From contig CM060989.1 in assembly GCA_030765065.1 (NCBI GenBank), positions 41,097,501-41,161,500 on the forward strand: a stretch of 64,000 bases of DNA. Direction: 5' to 3'. The position numbers were made by a program, and so were the translations under genes. Positions 33,741 through 44,935 of this stretch are shown piece after piece. The notes beneath the pieces are model-generated. The model saw only the letters and a program-made list of their open reading frames with translations, was not told the origin of the DNA and made no database searches. Within the stretch, counting starts at the first letter, position 1, and each line of letters starts with the position of its first letter. This DNA is from Deroplatys truncata. Lineage: Eukaryota; Arthropoda; Insecta; Mantodea; Mantidae.

Positions 33741-35249
33741 AGGGGAAGAATAAGAAAACTATTTGAATCATATAAGCATAAAGAAGTACTGATGGCAATT
33801 TTACTACTGATAACATATAATGTCGCGATGGTGGGACAATTTGATAACGTTTTGGCCCACGTTGGAATCAATTTTGATAACGTATCTGATTTTTTCATCT
33901 CTTATCTCGCTCTGTTGTCTTGTGCGCCAGCCGCTCCATCGGCAGGGTATGCGTGGGCGTATTATGAAAGGATAACACCAGTTACACTGACTGAGAAATT
34001 TAATGTGAACTATTACTGAGTTATTGAACCGAGTTGAGATGAAGAAATAAATAACTCTGATGCTAAGTTCTGCAGTATCAAAGTTACGGTTTGAAACAGC
34101 TGTTTCCGCAATAAAAGAAACTAGAAGCGTAACTTGCCGTGAATCGCTAAAATTTTGCTCGGAAAGAACCCTCGCGATTGTCGTGAAATCTTACAAACAC
34201 AGGCGCTTAAAATATCCAGGACGAAGAGTTGACTATCATTAAGTACCGGTGACGGTATCAGAGTAACTCTCTGATTTAGATTGAACGCCTTCTTATTACT
34301 TAAGCTCCGCCTAATTTAGAACCACCTCACCAAAATACCTTTCTTGCAATGGTCAATACTTAAAGTCTCTTATACGTATATCTTAACTGCTACCATTTAG
34401 GCCTAGCTGAACTCCCAGAATTCTGGTCTACGTGACGTTCAAACGTACTGAATTCGCTCCTTAACTGCATCCAGAAATTCTTAACGCTAGTGCTTTCTCT
34501 ATTCGGCAGCTTCGTGACTTTCTTAAATAGCTCGCTAATGCCTTTATCTTTCCGGACAAATCTTTCAACTTCGGCTTGTTACATTATACAATGATTCAAT
34601 ATAAGGAAATTATTTATTGCAATTATTTCCCTAACTTACTAAGATTTTTATTTACTTATATCTCCCGTCAATAATTACGGTATCACTATATAGAGTTCAC
34701 TGTCATAGAAAGATGTTTCGCAGTACTATATGCTAGGTAATAACTGGTCTGCAATTGAAAGTTATAGAATGGTACCATTGTAATATATACACCACCACAA
34801 TGGAAGATAACACAAAAGCAACTACTACACAAAGGGCCAAGGAGAAAGGCTTATAATGAGCTGTTAGGCAAGCAAAACTCATACAAAAGTGCAGCCGCGG
34901 TGCGGAAGTACTGTGAGACTTGCGTGATACGAATACATACAATTATGATTCGAATTATCATCTTGCAATCTACCGTCTTGATGAATGACTAGGTTTTATG
35001 ATTTTATTGAGGCCTTGTTTCCATGTTTCCTTAGCTAATGCGTGATGAATTAAAATGCTTCTTATAAAACAGGAAATTCTGTCTGTTATATACGTCACAC
35101 TAACGGATACGCTTTATCATCGTCAATTCCTTATTTAGAAATAATTAACATTGCATCATTTTGTATCGTTTGCCTTGAATTTTAAATGTACTGAACAGAA
35201 AGGAAGTGGAATTAACGCTGAGAATTCCTAGCTTGGAAGGTTACAACAT
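33741..35249. other. No gene recognised
   Basis: A 108-codon plus ORF (33,693-34,019) starts inside the A fragment and continues with a hydrophobic product (MAILLLITYNVAMVGQFDNV, then FFISYLALLSC). No family is recognised and a chance origin is likely. The rest is AT-rich without motifs. Confidence 0.3.
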
Positions 35250-35570
35250 TAAGTAGAGACTATTTGAAAGTAATAGTTAAAGCACAAATATTTTCTATTT
35301 ATAATACAGAGCGTTCGTTTGGACGCGTGGCCGCGCAAAGCTAATTTTCTTGACAGAGGGAAGCGCACTGTTTCCCAGCGGATTAAGGTGTTCATATCCC
35401 CTTAAATTCAAGCGCACGCAATTCTCTTGCAAATTATAACTATGATATATTAAACACATAGCTTCGTCATAAAAGATGCCACCACACAACTCTCACGTCT
35501 TTTAAGAAAATTTGCATTAACACTCATTAATTCTATCAATAGAGCGATCATCAAACATTATCCAAACCAA
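35250..35570. repeat. Repeat K copy 1
   Basis: TAAGTAGAGACTATTTGAAA to CATCAAACATTATCCAA aligns with 38,245-38,575 (TAAGTAGAGACTAGTTGAAA to CATTAACATTATCCAA). Shared blocks include ATTTATAA.ACAGA, GAAGC.C.CTGTTTCC and CAA.T.ATAACTA. The family is unknown. Confidence 0.6.
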
Positions 35571-35574
35571 ACGA

Positions 35575-36030
35575 GGTGACGCCGAGGTAACATGGGCGAC
35601 TTGCATTGCGGAGGTCCTGGGTGCGGTCCCCGGAGACCGTCCAATCTGACCCTTGGGTTTTTCATGTGGTTTACTTAGGTAGGCAGGTGAATGCTGGGGT
35701 AGCTCATCTTCCACTCTCCTACTTATTCTTTCCTGTATCCACTATCTTCCGTGTCATTTGTTTCAAAGTTTTAGGACCAGGTGACAGTGTTCGACGCGTT
35801 GCGGCTGGGCGGTGGATGTAAGCTTTGTAGAGGTTTCTTCCCGATCGGTCGGAACTGCTTAGTTAGGTCTCTCTTCCGAGTTAGCCCCTTCCACTCCGGT
35901 GGAACCGCCGGGGTTTCGGTGGTTTGTGGATGAGTCCGAGCGGCGTCGGATGCGTTCGATCTGTACACGCTCGAGATCCCGATCATGCTTGCGCCCGTCT
36001 CTCTACCCTTACCCCTCCCCTCCAGGGGTT
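35575..36030 (+). mobile_element. SINE D' (plus strand)
   Basis: The head has GGAGGTCCTGGGTGCGGTCC. The body has CTGACCCTTGGGTTTTTC, GCGGCTGGGCGGTGGATG, GAGGTTTCTTCCC. It inserted at the end of repeat K and ends in an A run that joins a family A unit at 36,046. Confidence 0.75.
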
Positions 36031-36045
36031 ACGCTAGAAAAAAAA

Positions 36046-36953
36046 TCTGATGTGTTACATTCACATGACTTCCTCTACTCTTGAACAAACCACTTTTTCA
36101 AACTCTTATTCTCCATCTATTTCATATAATTGAGAATTACATTTTACACATAGCAACCAGTTCTAAAAATATTTGACTAACGCTTAAGGCGTACTATGTT
36201 CCCCTTGTTTTGTAATTGCAACGGCAATATAGAAATACAGTAGCCTTTAAGCATCGACATATCTCTTAATAGCTGGTTGCTAGGTGCAGCACCATTCTCT
36301 TTGCCACAGATTAATACTCTTTGCATATCCAATTCAAAAAAATGAATAACGAATTCCCATTTGAGAAAAAGTATATGTATTGGAAAATTTAAGGGAATAA
36401 CAAGCAATATCTCGAAAATGCTTCACTCAACAACAATAATGTATATGACATAAATTATGTATTTTAATGCGATCTACATTTTTTGTGTAGTAAAATTTTG
36501 TCTATCTCTTATGGTTTACCAGTTATGCAAAAGTCGTTCACAATGAAGAATACTTTTGGAGACATTCCCAGAAAATTCAAGATATACATTTTATTTGTCA
36601 TAAAAATATGTTAAACATATTATATTTTAATCAAAATTGTTAGCCATTTTTGAGAAAATTAAAATTAAAAAATGTTCCATGTAAAGGGTAATTTGGGGTG
36701 GGGGGATTTTCTTGAAAACCTTCGAGTCGCATCTCTGGAAGATACTGAATCTAAATACCAAGTTTGGTGTTTATCCGACTGTTCGTTTCTGAGTTATGCC
36801 GTTCACAGACCACACACATGGACATGTTTCCAAAAATGCCTTTTTTGGATTCAGAGGGCGTCAAAATATATACTTTCGGTGAAATCTCGGTATCGAATTT
36901 TTGAGTGGAATACAATACTTCCCCTACTTACTGTATGTAGTAGAGAAAGTAAA
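36046..36953 (+). repeat. Family A P'+Q unit
   Basis: P' is 36,046-36,342 and Q is 36,343-36,953. The CA tract is reduced to ACCACACACATGG. Both termini are recognisable. Confidence 0.85.
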
Positions 36954-37049
36954 GGGCCGTTGTGTCCTACTTGCGGTGCTCTGCTGCGGTTGTTGGGGCC
37001 TCTCCGTTCATCTGTATCTTTATTGCTTACTTAACATTTAAGGAGAGTT

Positions 37050-38200
37050 ATAATAAAATAAGTTGAGTCGATTGGTTTTTACTCACACCACATAATTGCT
37101 CTTGGATTTTCTTGCTATGAAGCGCTTTCCGAAGACGCTGTTCTGCCATCATCAGCTGAAAACCGACTGAGTTCAGCTTCTCTCCCCTGACCCCCGATTT
37201 AAATCCAAAGCTGAAATTGCTGCTCTCAGTTGGGAATAGTTGTTAACCATTTGAGCTGGAATCATTGCCATCTGTGGTGAAGGTTGGGAACTCTGTCTTG
37301 TCTCTCCTCTTCTACAAGCTGATTGGATAAGGTACATAAAAAAATCTGATGGTGGGATTTCAAAATTCTGAATATTCTTTTCCCAAATTACCAGATGTGA
37401 AAGAACATGTATGGTTTTTAGTAGCTTGATGTCAAGTCCTATCTCATGGTTAGAGGTCTTGAAATGGATGGCAATTGCAGATTTTTCCAATTGTTTTAAT
37501 TTCATTGGTACTCACCCAAAGGTGTTTTTAAATTTCTCTTAGTTCTACCAATATAGGAATCCTCACCATCTTGACATTGAATCTGATATATTCCCAATTT
37601 TTTTAAATTATCTATTTATTGGACAAAGGTGTGTTCAACATATTTCTCAAATTAAAAATATTTGGAGGTGCTAGTTGGATGTATTTCCTAAATAGTTTTT
37701 GAAAATATTTGAACATAACTGGATGGAATATGAATTCCTTATATACCATATCATAGGGTTCTGGTCATATGTAGAATTCGTTTCTTTTTGTGTTTAATAA
37801 TTAAATTAGTAATTAATTGTGGATTAAATCCATTTTCCATAGCCATATGTTTATGTATTCTAATTCAACTTTGTATTATTTTTCCAAAGGTGTATTAATT
37901 GACCTGAAGGCTAACTTCTAAACAATGCATGTGATGTAAAATTATTTTTATGTAATTATCTACATGGATAGGTTTTCTGTAAATTACAAATTTTAGGGTA
38001 TTGTCCTTCCTTTTTATTATTAAATACCAAAAAGGGAGCATCCTGTCTTACTGTATTTCCATTGTATTGGAGAAAAGCTGAACTCGGTCGGTTTTCAGCT
38101 GAGGATGGAAGAGCAGTTTTTTCCAAAAAGCGCTTCAAAGCATGAAAATCCAAGCGCATATGTTATGCGAGTAAAAAGCAACCGACTCAACTTTATAATT
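37050..38200 (-). mobile_element. Penelope-like element between inverted arms
   Basis: Arms of about 130 bp (37,050-37,182 and 38,070-38,200) are inverted copies; both carry AGTTGAGTCG, CTTGGATTTTC, GAAGCGCTTT and CAGCTGAAAACCGAC (or complements). Between them the minus strand encodes decayed reverse transcriptase C-terminal sequence and a GIY-YIG nuclease, the combination that defines Penelope-like elements. Penelope copies are known to carry inverted or direct LTR-like arms. Confidence 0.8.
37183..38069 (-). pseudogene. Penelope-like reverse transcriptase/GIY-YIG remnant
   Basis: In order on the minus strand: YNGNTVRQDAPFLVFNNKKE (about 38,060), an RKPxHxDxYI-like block, GFNPQLITNLIIKHKKK (about 37,815), then LGIYQIQCQDG and SYIGRTKRNLK (37,597-37,530; the GIY and YIG residues are present), and KSAIAIHFKTSNHEIGLDIK (about 37,480). 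The usual protein is about 700-800 residues; only the C-terminal part is here, with several stops and shifts, so this copy is dead. The nuclease would nick target DNA during insertion. Confidence 0.75.
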
Positions 38201-38244
38201 AATCTAACATCACAGTTTATAACACTTCTTTTAATTGTAAATTT

Positions 38245-38575
38245 AAGTAGAGACTAGTTGAAAGTTATTATTATATTTTATGAGCTATGTTAAGAGTCTT
38301 AAAATAACTCTCACAGATTTAGTATTTATAACACAGAAAGGCTTTGTTTTGTATGGCCTGAGGGGAATCATTTTGGCACCGAGAAGCACGCTGTTTGCCA
38401 ACGGAGTGAGATATTCGTAGCCCCTAAAATTCAAACACACAGATTTCTCATGCAAATAATAACTACAATAATCACATACCTTCATCATAGACGATTTGGA
38501 AATGATGTCCTTGTGTTACAACACATCTCTCACAATTTTTAAGATTGGTGCGATCATTAACATTATCCAACACCC
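38245..38575. repeat. Repeat K copy 2
   Basis: Second copy of the sequence at 35,250-35,570, same orientation, with about 40 bp of extra sequence near its start. Confidence 0.6.
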
Positions 38576-38639
38576 AACTGAAAACATTAACTCTACTCAC
38601 ATTAACGCGTGGTTGCAATTCCTAAACTAAAAAAGTAAA

Positions 38640-39690
38640 TTTCTAATTTAATAAATTTATGGCCATGAGTACCATTCTGGATCAAGATTTTACCGTGGTA
38701 AAATATGGACTTTACCGCGGTGAATGATCATTTATGGTGCATCGACAACGATAAAAGTTTATCAAGGATTTTACCGCGGTTAAATCTGACCGGCCATGAG
38801 CGACCGATTTTCGTCTATTATCTCCAGCTTCACTTGTGTTGAAATGTTAAAATGGCGGAACGGCGTAGGTTAGAATTCCCACTCCATTTTTGCCAATGAA
38901 TGGATAATGATAAAGTTACTTTAATATGCATTGTAATTTTTAATGCCTTAAGACTATGTGCGACAGGTGCCATAACTATCCTGATCCAAGGTGTGAGAAA
39001 AATCCACACAATCACGGCGTTACATATCATAATTGTATCATATGAAGCATAGTTCCAAGAAATAACAGGAGCAATAAATGGATTTAGTGCAATTAGTACA
39101 TTTTCAGAATAAATTCGGTAACCCAAGGAGGTTAGTGTCATCGTCGTATGGGGGTAACTAGTGAATCTCATAAACAAGAGGTTCGGAGTTCAAATCTTGT
39201 ATGAGGATAACATTTTTTGGTTTCTTTTTCTGCCTATAGTGCCTGTTTCAGTAGGTGAATGTCAACTAAGCTAAATGGAACTTGTGGAAAGAATGACAAA
39301 AAATTATAATAGTTCAGCATAACCTTCTAATCAATTGTAAGGCCAGTTTTTTTCCACGCGTCCTTAAAATTATTGTTTCTATATCTGCACTATCTATCTT
39401 TTCTTAAAAATTACATGTTAAATTTAATAACATATTAGAGAAACTTGGGTCTGCTTTTTGGTTCCTCTATTGCACGCTTAACAAGTACATGCATGCGCTT
39501 CAGCAAAGAGGTAGAACAAGCGAAAAAGAGATGACGTGATGTGCATCCGGATGCGTTCAGTAGAGTTTAGCTGCAACCAAGGTTAGCGCCTGCCAGGTAA
39601 CCATGGTCACCTAAACTGCAGTGAACATTGGTGCACCGTTGTATGATGATTACCCCGGTCAAATTCTTACCACGGTAAGCTGAAGATCAA
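38640..39690. mobile_element. Element G, TTACCGCGGTAA-rich ends
   Basis: The palindrome-like motif occurs at 38,692 (TTACCGTGGTAA), 38,713 (TTACCGCGGTGA) and 38,769 (TTACCGCGGTTA), and in the opposite flank at 39,649 (TTACCCCGGTCA) and 39,669 (TTACCACGGTAA). GACCGGCCATGAGCGACC lies near the left cluster. Repeated motifs near two ends about 1 kb apart suggest a decayed DNA transposon, perhaps Harbinger-like. No transposase is readable. Confidence 0.4.
39130..39215 (+). other. Degenerate tRNA-like (SINE-head-like) segment
   Basis: GAGGTTCGGAGTTCAAATC resembles a polymerase III B box, and a TTTTTT stop follows. The arms do not pair as in a tRNA, so this is not a tRNA gene. Confidence 0.35.
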
Positions 39691-40030
39691 GGAAGGGCTT
39701 GTTTAACGAGAATAGTGCACACGGCCATAGTGGAATTCCAAGAAGAGGTCTGAAAAATTCCTGATTCCTGTGCAAACTTTCTCAGAGATTTCTTTGGAAT
39801 TTGTTGCGACTTTTCTCCAATGTGTTCGAGTGCTTCCTCTGTAAAAACACGGCGATTTACTATCGGTTTCTTGTTATGAATATATCCCGTTTCCCTAAAT
39901 CTATTCACAAGATTAGGGTTGTTTATCTGTGAGGCGCACGAACAGTAGGGAATCTGTTTATAAATCAGTCGTCTCACTTCTGTACAAGAGCTTTTCACGT
40001 AGGAATCATACATGAAGATTCTGTGTGGTA
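39690..40030 (-). pseudogene. Tc1/mariner-superfamily transposase, DNA-binding fragment
   Basis: The minus ORF (40,013-39,687) contains LVNRFRETGYIHNKKP, RRVFTEEALEHIGEKSQQIP and KKSLRKFAQESGIFQTSS. The order (VxxFRETGxxxxKK, then xxIxxxxxxxPKKSLRxLAQExGISxxS) matches the tandem helix-turn-helix region of transposases of this superfamily. The frame is open for 108 codons. The catalytic domain is missing. It ends near the solo LTR B2. Confidence 0.6.
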
Positions 40031-40059
40031 AAGTATACAGACTTTTTTGTCATTATAAC

Positions 40060-40621
40060 TGAGGCAGTATTTTTAACATTTAAATGATTTCAGTCAAATT
40101 ATATAATATGTAAATTCAATAACAGCCCACCTTGAAGCAATATGTGTATGTAATAATTTGTAAAATGTATGTAACAGTCATTGTATATGTTTATATTATT
40201 GTATACTATTATATCCATATGTAATATTCTTATGTGAATATATTACGTAATTTAATAATGTAGGAGCTGTGAGAATAATAAGTTAAAAGTTGCTAACAAT
40301 GAACATTCTTGTCGCATCACGCCCTGCCAAGACTTCCATGTCTCTAACAATACTACTGACGCAGCCGAAGCAAACATAATATTTAATACTTAAAGAAACA
40401 ATCAAAATACAAAGTTAATTTTTTTTAAACTTGGGGCAAAGGCCACCTGAAAGTACATTTGGGGCGAAGGCTACCGGCAACTGTTTACTATACGTGCGGT
40501 TGCAACTACTACAAGTTCGGCTCCCCAACAGTTGAAGTAAAATACAACAGCTTCAATACAAACTACTTCAAATTGACTCCCAAAGCGTGGTGTAAATAAC
40601 GTAACAAAAACACCTTCTTCA
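40060..40621 (+). mobile_element. Solo LTR B2
   Basis: TG at 40,060 (TGAGGCAGTATT) to CA at 40,621 (CTTCTTCA), flanked by TAAC on both sides (40,056-40,059 and 40,622-40,625). Compared with B1, about 400 bp are deleted after TTGCTAACAATGA. GGGGCGAAGGCTACCGG and TTGACTCCCAAAGCGTGGTG are kept. A 4-bp duplication is usual for Ty3/gypsy-type integration. Confidence 0.85.
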
Positions 40622-40738
40622 TAACACAACACACTAACATTGAAACAACAGTATCAACCACTGCACTAAGACTTCACGTGAATTTATTAGCTGGCACACG
40701 GAGAGGAAGGAAATTGGAGGGAGAACAGAAACTGTTAG

Positions 40739-40769
40739 AAACAGTGCAGTGCAGTGCAGTGCAGTGCAG
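40739..40769. repeat. (GTGCA)n pentanucleotide repeat
   Basis: Five to six uninterrupted copies of CAGTG/GTGCA. Confidence 0.9.
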
Positions 40770-40929
40770 GGTAAGCAATTCTCATGCGTCGAAACGAAGG
40801 TTCTTTAGGTAAGCAACGTTTACATAACCACATATAAAGAACTGTTTCATTGTGACTCCTTGAACAGAGCTTTGATTTTTAGTGTCTCACTTACCAATAT
40901 TACTTACATGAAGAAAAGCAATTGAAATT

Positions 40930-41430
40930 CTATATGGATATTTTCGCACTAACAGGTGTGTATTTTGAGGTCTCCAAAACCAGAAAAGGACCCTTTAGAG
41001 AAAGATCCTGCACATGTCTGTAAACAGCTAACTTAACACTTAAAGTCAGATAGATAAACTTGGTATTTATTTTCAGAATTTTCCAAACATCCGAAATGAA
41101 AGTTTTAAAGCGCCCCCAAGCCGTCCTCAACATGCAATACATTTCCTTATTTTGTAGTCTCTCAAAAATGGCTGCAAGGATTTTGATTAAAATACCCTTT
41201 GTTCAAGATATTATGCATGACTAATGAAACATATATCCTGAATTTGATCGTAACCTGTGAACTCCTCTTCATTCTGAATGAATCTTGTTTAATTTTGTAA
41301 ATCTACTGGTAAACCATAAAAGAAGCTCAGAAACTTACTGTACAAAAATATAGATCTCGTTAGAACACACAATTTATGTCAAATAATTTTTAGTGATATT
41401 GAGACATTCATTGATTGGTTCGAATCCTCC
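40930..41430 (-). repeat. Family A copy, old
   Basis: Diverged blocks in reverse orientation: GTGTATTTTGAGGTCTCC, TCTCAAAAATGGCTGCAAGG, ATTTTGATTAAAATACC, CTACTGGTAAACCATAA, GTACAAAAATATAGATCTCG. Its P-like end is cut by LTR J1. Confidence 0.65.
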
Positions 41431-41435
41431 AATAC

Positions 41436-41961
41436 TGTGACGTATTAATTTTATTGTCATTACCAGACGCACTGTTGTGCTGTGTTGTTGCTACCAGACG
41501 TAGCATTATTGGGCCTCCTTAGCTGTATTTCGATTTGACGGCCCTTCCTTTTGGCGTGGTCCGCGCCAAAAGGAAGGATCTGTTTGAAATTTTCTGGTAT
41601 GACGTCAGCCCTGTCTGGCTTTGGCTAGACACGGTTGGTGGGGGCAAGTTAGCGTCACTCCAGTGGAAGTGGTCGCTGGAACCAGTCGTGTGTGGCCGGT
41701 TACGGTCTGTGACATCTCCCTTCATCCTATTTCCTTTGTTAACTATGTAGAGAAGGCAAGCGTTTTTGTAAATAAATCCCAGGTAATGTGTGTTATGTAA
41801 ACTTTCAATGTAATATAAAAACCCACGCCTTCCCCATAAATTACACACCAAGGTCCCGGTCTTTTTGCTGCCAGCGAGTTGTGGGCCCCATGTGCGTGTT
41901 GGGGTGATCTAAATTAATCATTTTCTGGTAACCTTTTCGGCCTTCACCCCAACATGTAACA
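41436..41961 (+). mobile_element. Solo LTR J1
   Basis: TGTGACGTATTA...ACATGTAACA, 526 bp, flanked by ATAC on both sides (41,432-41,435 and 41,962-41,965). It is homologous end to end with 57,896-58,419 (524 bp). It contains a strong hairpin at 41,543-41,577, an AATAAA signal near 41,771, and a GTGTTGGGGTGAT block near the 3' end. The overlapping 71- and 110-codon ORFs are antisense shadows. Confidence 0.85.
41543..41577. promoter_or_regulatory. LTR J hairpin
   Basis: CCTTCCTTTTGGCG pairs perfectly with CGCCAAAAGGAAGG across a 7-base loop. The other J copy has the same structure at 57,989-58,030 with changed arms. It could be an RNA packaging or translation element, or a protein-binding palindrome. 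Confidence 0.75.
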
Positions 41962-42029
41962 ATACTTCATCATATTTCTAAGTGATATGTCACTATTATT
42001 TTGCTTCTCACCATGTCACACAAAGAGTA

Positions 42030-42255
42030 TGGAATTTCAAAGTGTATGGCGGCCGCTCTTTAAAGATTTCTCTAGTTCCCGAGGTTGCGGGTTCAAACCC
42101 GGCGGTGGGGCCATGGGTTCCTTCGGAAGGGAAGTAAAGCCGGTGGTCCCAAATCCTAGATTTGCGGCACGTAAAAGAACCTCAAGTTTGATAAAGAGGC
42201 CTTTGAGCATAATTTTCTGTCTTTCACGACCATATACAGTGGGAGGCCGAGAACC
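42030..42255 (+). mobile_element. SINE F copy
   Basis: The B-box region GAGGTTGCGGGTTCAAACCC is followed by CCTTCGGAAGGGAAGTAAAG, ACGTAAAAGAACCTCAAG and a CTTTCACGACCATATACAGT end. It shares this body with 49,048-49,295. Confidence 0.8.
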
Positions 42256-43119
42256 ACAGTAATTAAAGAGTGTTCAGAAATAAAACTCAAAATCAATTTC
42301 TATAAAGATTTGACTCTCCCTTCTGCTCCTGTGTCTCCATAGTATTTCCTACAAAAGACCCACAACGATACCATTTCTGGAAAACTTTATCATAAAGAAC
42401 GTGAAATGCAGTAGTCACCGTATGGCTGCTTGTACGCTGGCCGCCGCAGCTCGGACTCCCCGCAACCACCTCACGTTCCCATAAGTACAATTACAATGAT
42501 AATAAGCAAAGATAATAAGACATGTTAGAAATGTCCTCTATTCAAACATTTCTGCATATTCTCTGAAAATTTCTCCCTATTTTTTATTTTATTCTTACAA
42601 AGTATGGGGTTTGTTACGTATATATTACTTTTCAAGTAATCAACATAGCCTGGTAAGCTTCTTCTTTGACAAAGTATCGTTTCATTTATATTGCTACGTT
42701 TCGTCGCAAAATAACAGGTATTGGAGCAGAGAAACCCGATTTAACACACGAGATTCTCTTGTATGATGTGAAAATTGGCGTGCAATAAATGCATACAGAA
42801 TTATATGGCCTATATTTTTTGAAAAAACAATGAATGCAGAGAGATACAGGGATGTCATACTCACGCCACTTTTTGAACAGCTGATCGACGTTCAATGTCA
42901 GTCTGTATTTTTCCATAGCGCACACAACTGTTGGGTTATTAAATTTCATTCAGGAAAATTTTGAACATAGTGTAATTAGTAGGGGATTATGATCCTTACG
43001 ATCCTCTGATGTAACTGTGGTGATATTTATCTATGCTTGAAAAATAAGGATGTGCAACAAACCCGATATAATGTAACAACTAAAAGAAAACAGCAAGCGA
43101 GAAATGCACTGAGTTTAGG
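42256..43119. other. No gene recognised
   Basis: A 65-codon minus ORF (42,490-42,293) with VFQKWYRCG faintly resembles transposase C-termini. An 87-codon minus ORF (42,949-42,686) is unrecognised. Neither is supported. Confidence 0.3.
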
Positions 43120-43426
43120 ATATTGAACTCTCCAGGCCGGAGAAAACACCAGGCGGGGTATCGGCACCTTCTGAAAGCCTTACCTCCCTCCTCTTCCTCC
43201 AGAACGTGTATCAAAACAGTTCTAGAGTGTTTGAGAACCTTGTGGAAAGATTCTACTGACTATATAAGCGAGCGCTCTCGCAGGAGCCAGTCAGTGCGTG
43301 GTGAGGAGTTACAAGTGGAATGCGAGTTGAGTCAGACAGTGGCCAAGTAGGGTGTGTCTGTGGTGCGACATCAAGAACCAGTCTCCAAGCGAGCTGATGA
43401 CCACTGTTGCGACTTGCGTCGAATGC
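43120..43426 (+). promoter_or_regulatory. Promoter-like segment, left half (LTR or host)
   Basis: GACTATATAAGCGAGCGCTC (about 43,258) gives a good TATA box followed by GC-rich sequence and CAGGAGCCAGTCAGTGCG, an initiator-like arrangement. The segment continues beyond the transposon insertion at 44,613. It looks like a retrotransposon LTR/leader or a host core promoter. Confidence 0.4.
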
Positions 43427-43428
43427 TA

Positions 43429-44610
43429 CAGGGTGATTTACGAAGAACTGACACATTTATTTCTTTAATTATTTCAAGACGAGTTATGCTAGCAACAACT
43501 TATTATACCTGAAATGTAGAGGAATTGTGGGAGATTATTTACCTTTATAGCAAATGTTGAAAATGTCCTCCATCCTGCATAAGGTACAACTCAACACGTC
43601 ATTCTATGTTACTGGCGACTCGTTGGAGGACTCTGTTGTCAATAGCTTGAATCTCCTGTGTAATGTTGTGCTTCAGATCGTCCAATGTCTGTGGACGTGT
43701 GGCATAAACCCTGTCTTTTAAGTAACTCGATAGTAAGAAGTCCGGCAATGTCAAATCCGGAGATTTCGGTCGTCAAAGAAACTTGCAATTAGTGCCATGA
43801 ATTCACTTGATGTATGGCATGTAGCGCCGTCCTGCTAAAAATATCCTTAACTCAGTTCTACATCGTTTAGTTGCTCATCAAACTCCATGAATATCCATCG
43901 GTATCTACAGTGTTCACATTTTTTTCAAAAAAATTGGTCCCACTATTCTCTTTGCGGATATTGCGCACCACACTCCGATTTTAACCGGGTGCATGCGCGA
44001 GTTCACATAGCCGGATAAATGGAACCATATTCCATCTGTGAACCAAGTAAAGGATAATATGGCAGGATTTTTCTCAATAAACGCCTGAAACCAACGACAA
44101 TAATTCAGTCGTCTATCCTTATATGGTTCCTGAACTGATGGACAACCGTAATCCTATACGGCTTTAGGCTTGCACTTTTCACAGGTCTCTGACACATTGA
44201 GTAGCTGTACCCTGTCTCCTGCGACGTCTTAGTGATTTTTTGAGTGACTGATCCAGCCGTGCTCTTACGTCAACAACCGTGGGAAGCCTAGACGAACGAG
44301 TTTTGCCTTTTTCACTTACCAGAGATCCAGTTGTTTCCAATTTGTTTACCAGTCCCAGTATTGTTTCCTTGGGGAGGATTCCGAACACGAAATTCTGTCC
44401 GGTATGCCCTTTGAGTAGCTGTAATTGAATTCGTAATCCAGTATTGCTGTACAAGGAACAATTACGAATAACGCATGAACATCTGCGCATCTGGTGACAG
44501 GCAGTTGAAGCTCCAGAACATTCTGCTTAATTTGGTGCTAAAATTGGGGCATTGAGTGAGTTTCGAACAGAATAATTAATGAAAGAAATTTCTGTTCATA
44601 AACCACCCTG
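43429..44610 (-). mobile_element. Tc1/mariner-superfamily element, both ends intact
   Basis: The termini CAGGGTGATTTACGAA and (reverse complement of the right end) CAGGGTGGTTTATGAA are inverted repeats, flanked by TA at 43,427-43,428 and 44,611-44,612. Length is 1,182 bp. The single transposase reading frame on the minus strand is broken. The intact ends and clear TA duplication suggest a fairly recent insertion. Confidence 0.85.
43440..44520 (-). pseudogene. Transposase of the 43,429 element
   Basis: The N-terminal part (44,490-44,179) is open and reads ILGLVNKLETTGSLVSEKGK, then VRARLDQSLKKSLRR, a linker plus second helix-turn-helix. Downstream, in shifting frames, FMALIA, a W..YLK-like region and RRFKLLTTES appear, then a C-terminus in which CTLCRMEDIFNI precedes FVNHPV. 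Insect members usually end with CxxxxGGHFxxxI. Several stops and frame changes rule out a working enzyme. Confidence 0.65.
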
Positions 44611-44612
44611 TA

Positions 44613-44935
44613 GAAGTCTTCGGCTCCCGAGTGAAGTGAACCGTCCGCCGTAAAAAGGCTGCGTCACAAAGGAGAGTTGAACCTTAGAGAAGTGATAGTG
44701 TAAACGAGTTTACTCACAGTGAAATTGACCTAGAGAAAATAAAACTAAATAGTGACAGTGAGAAGTGACAGTTTGTAAAAAGTGGACAAAGTCACAGTAT
44801 GTGTAATTACTGTACATGTAACCATGAGAATGTGAAGCGGTTGCTAGGATATAATTGTTTTGGCGGAAGTCCTAGCTGCAGTGGCCGGCACGCGAGGAGC
44901 CGTGCGGTGGCACAGTGTAAAGGAAAAGCACTGTA
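44613..44935 (+). promoter_or_regulatory. Promoter/leader-like segment, right half
   Basis: It continues the sequence interrupted at 43,427. It carries AGTGACAGTGAGAAGTGACA repeats and a short ORF, ATG 44,799 to TAA 44,936: 45 codons, Cys-rich (MCNYCTCNHENVKRLLGYNC). The small ORF has no recognised family. Confidence 0.3.

Noticed and set aside
35925..35960. GGATGAGTCCGAGCGGCGTCGG as a hammerhead ribozyme core
   Set aside because: It lacks CUGA at the start and GAAA after the stem, and the related SINE copy at 32,950 does not keep it.
37173..37505. 110-codon minus ORF as an independent gene
   Set aside because: It is the C-terminal end of the Penelope-like protein running into the arm.
41519..41851. 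110-codon minus ORF and 71-codon plus ORF
   Set aside because: They lie inside LTR J1 and include the hairpin; the frames are not kept in J2.
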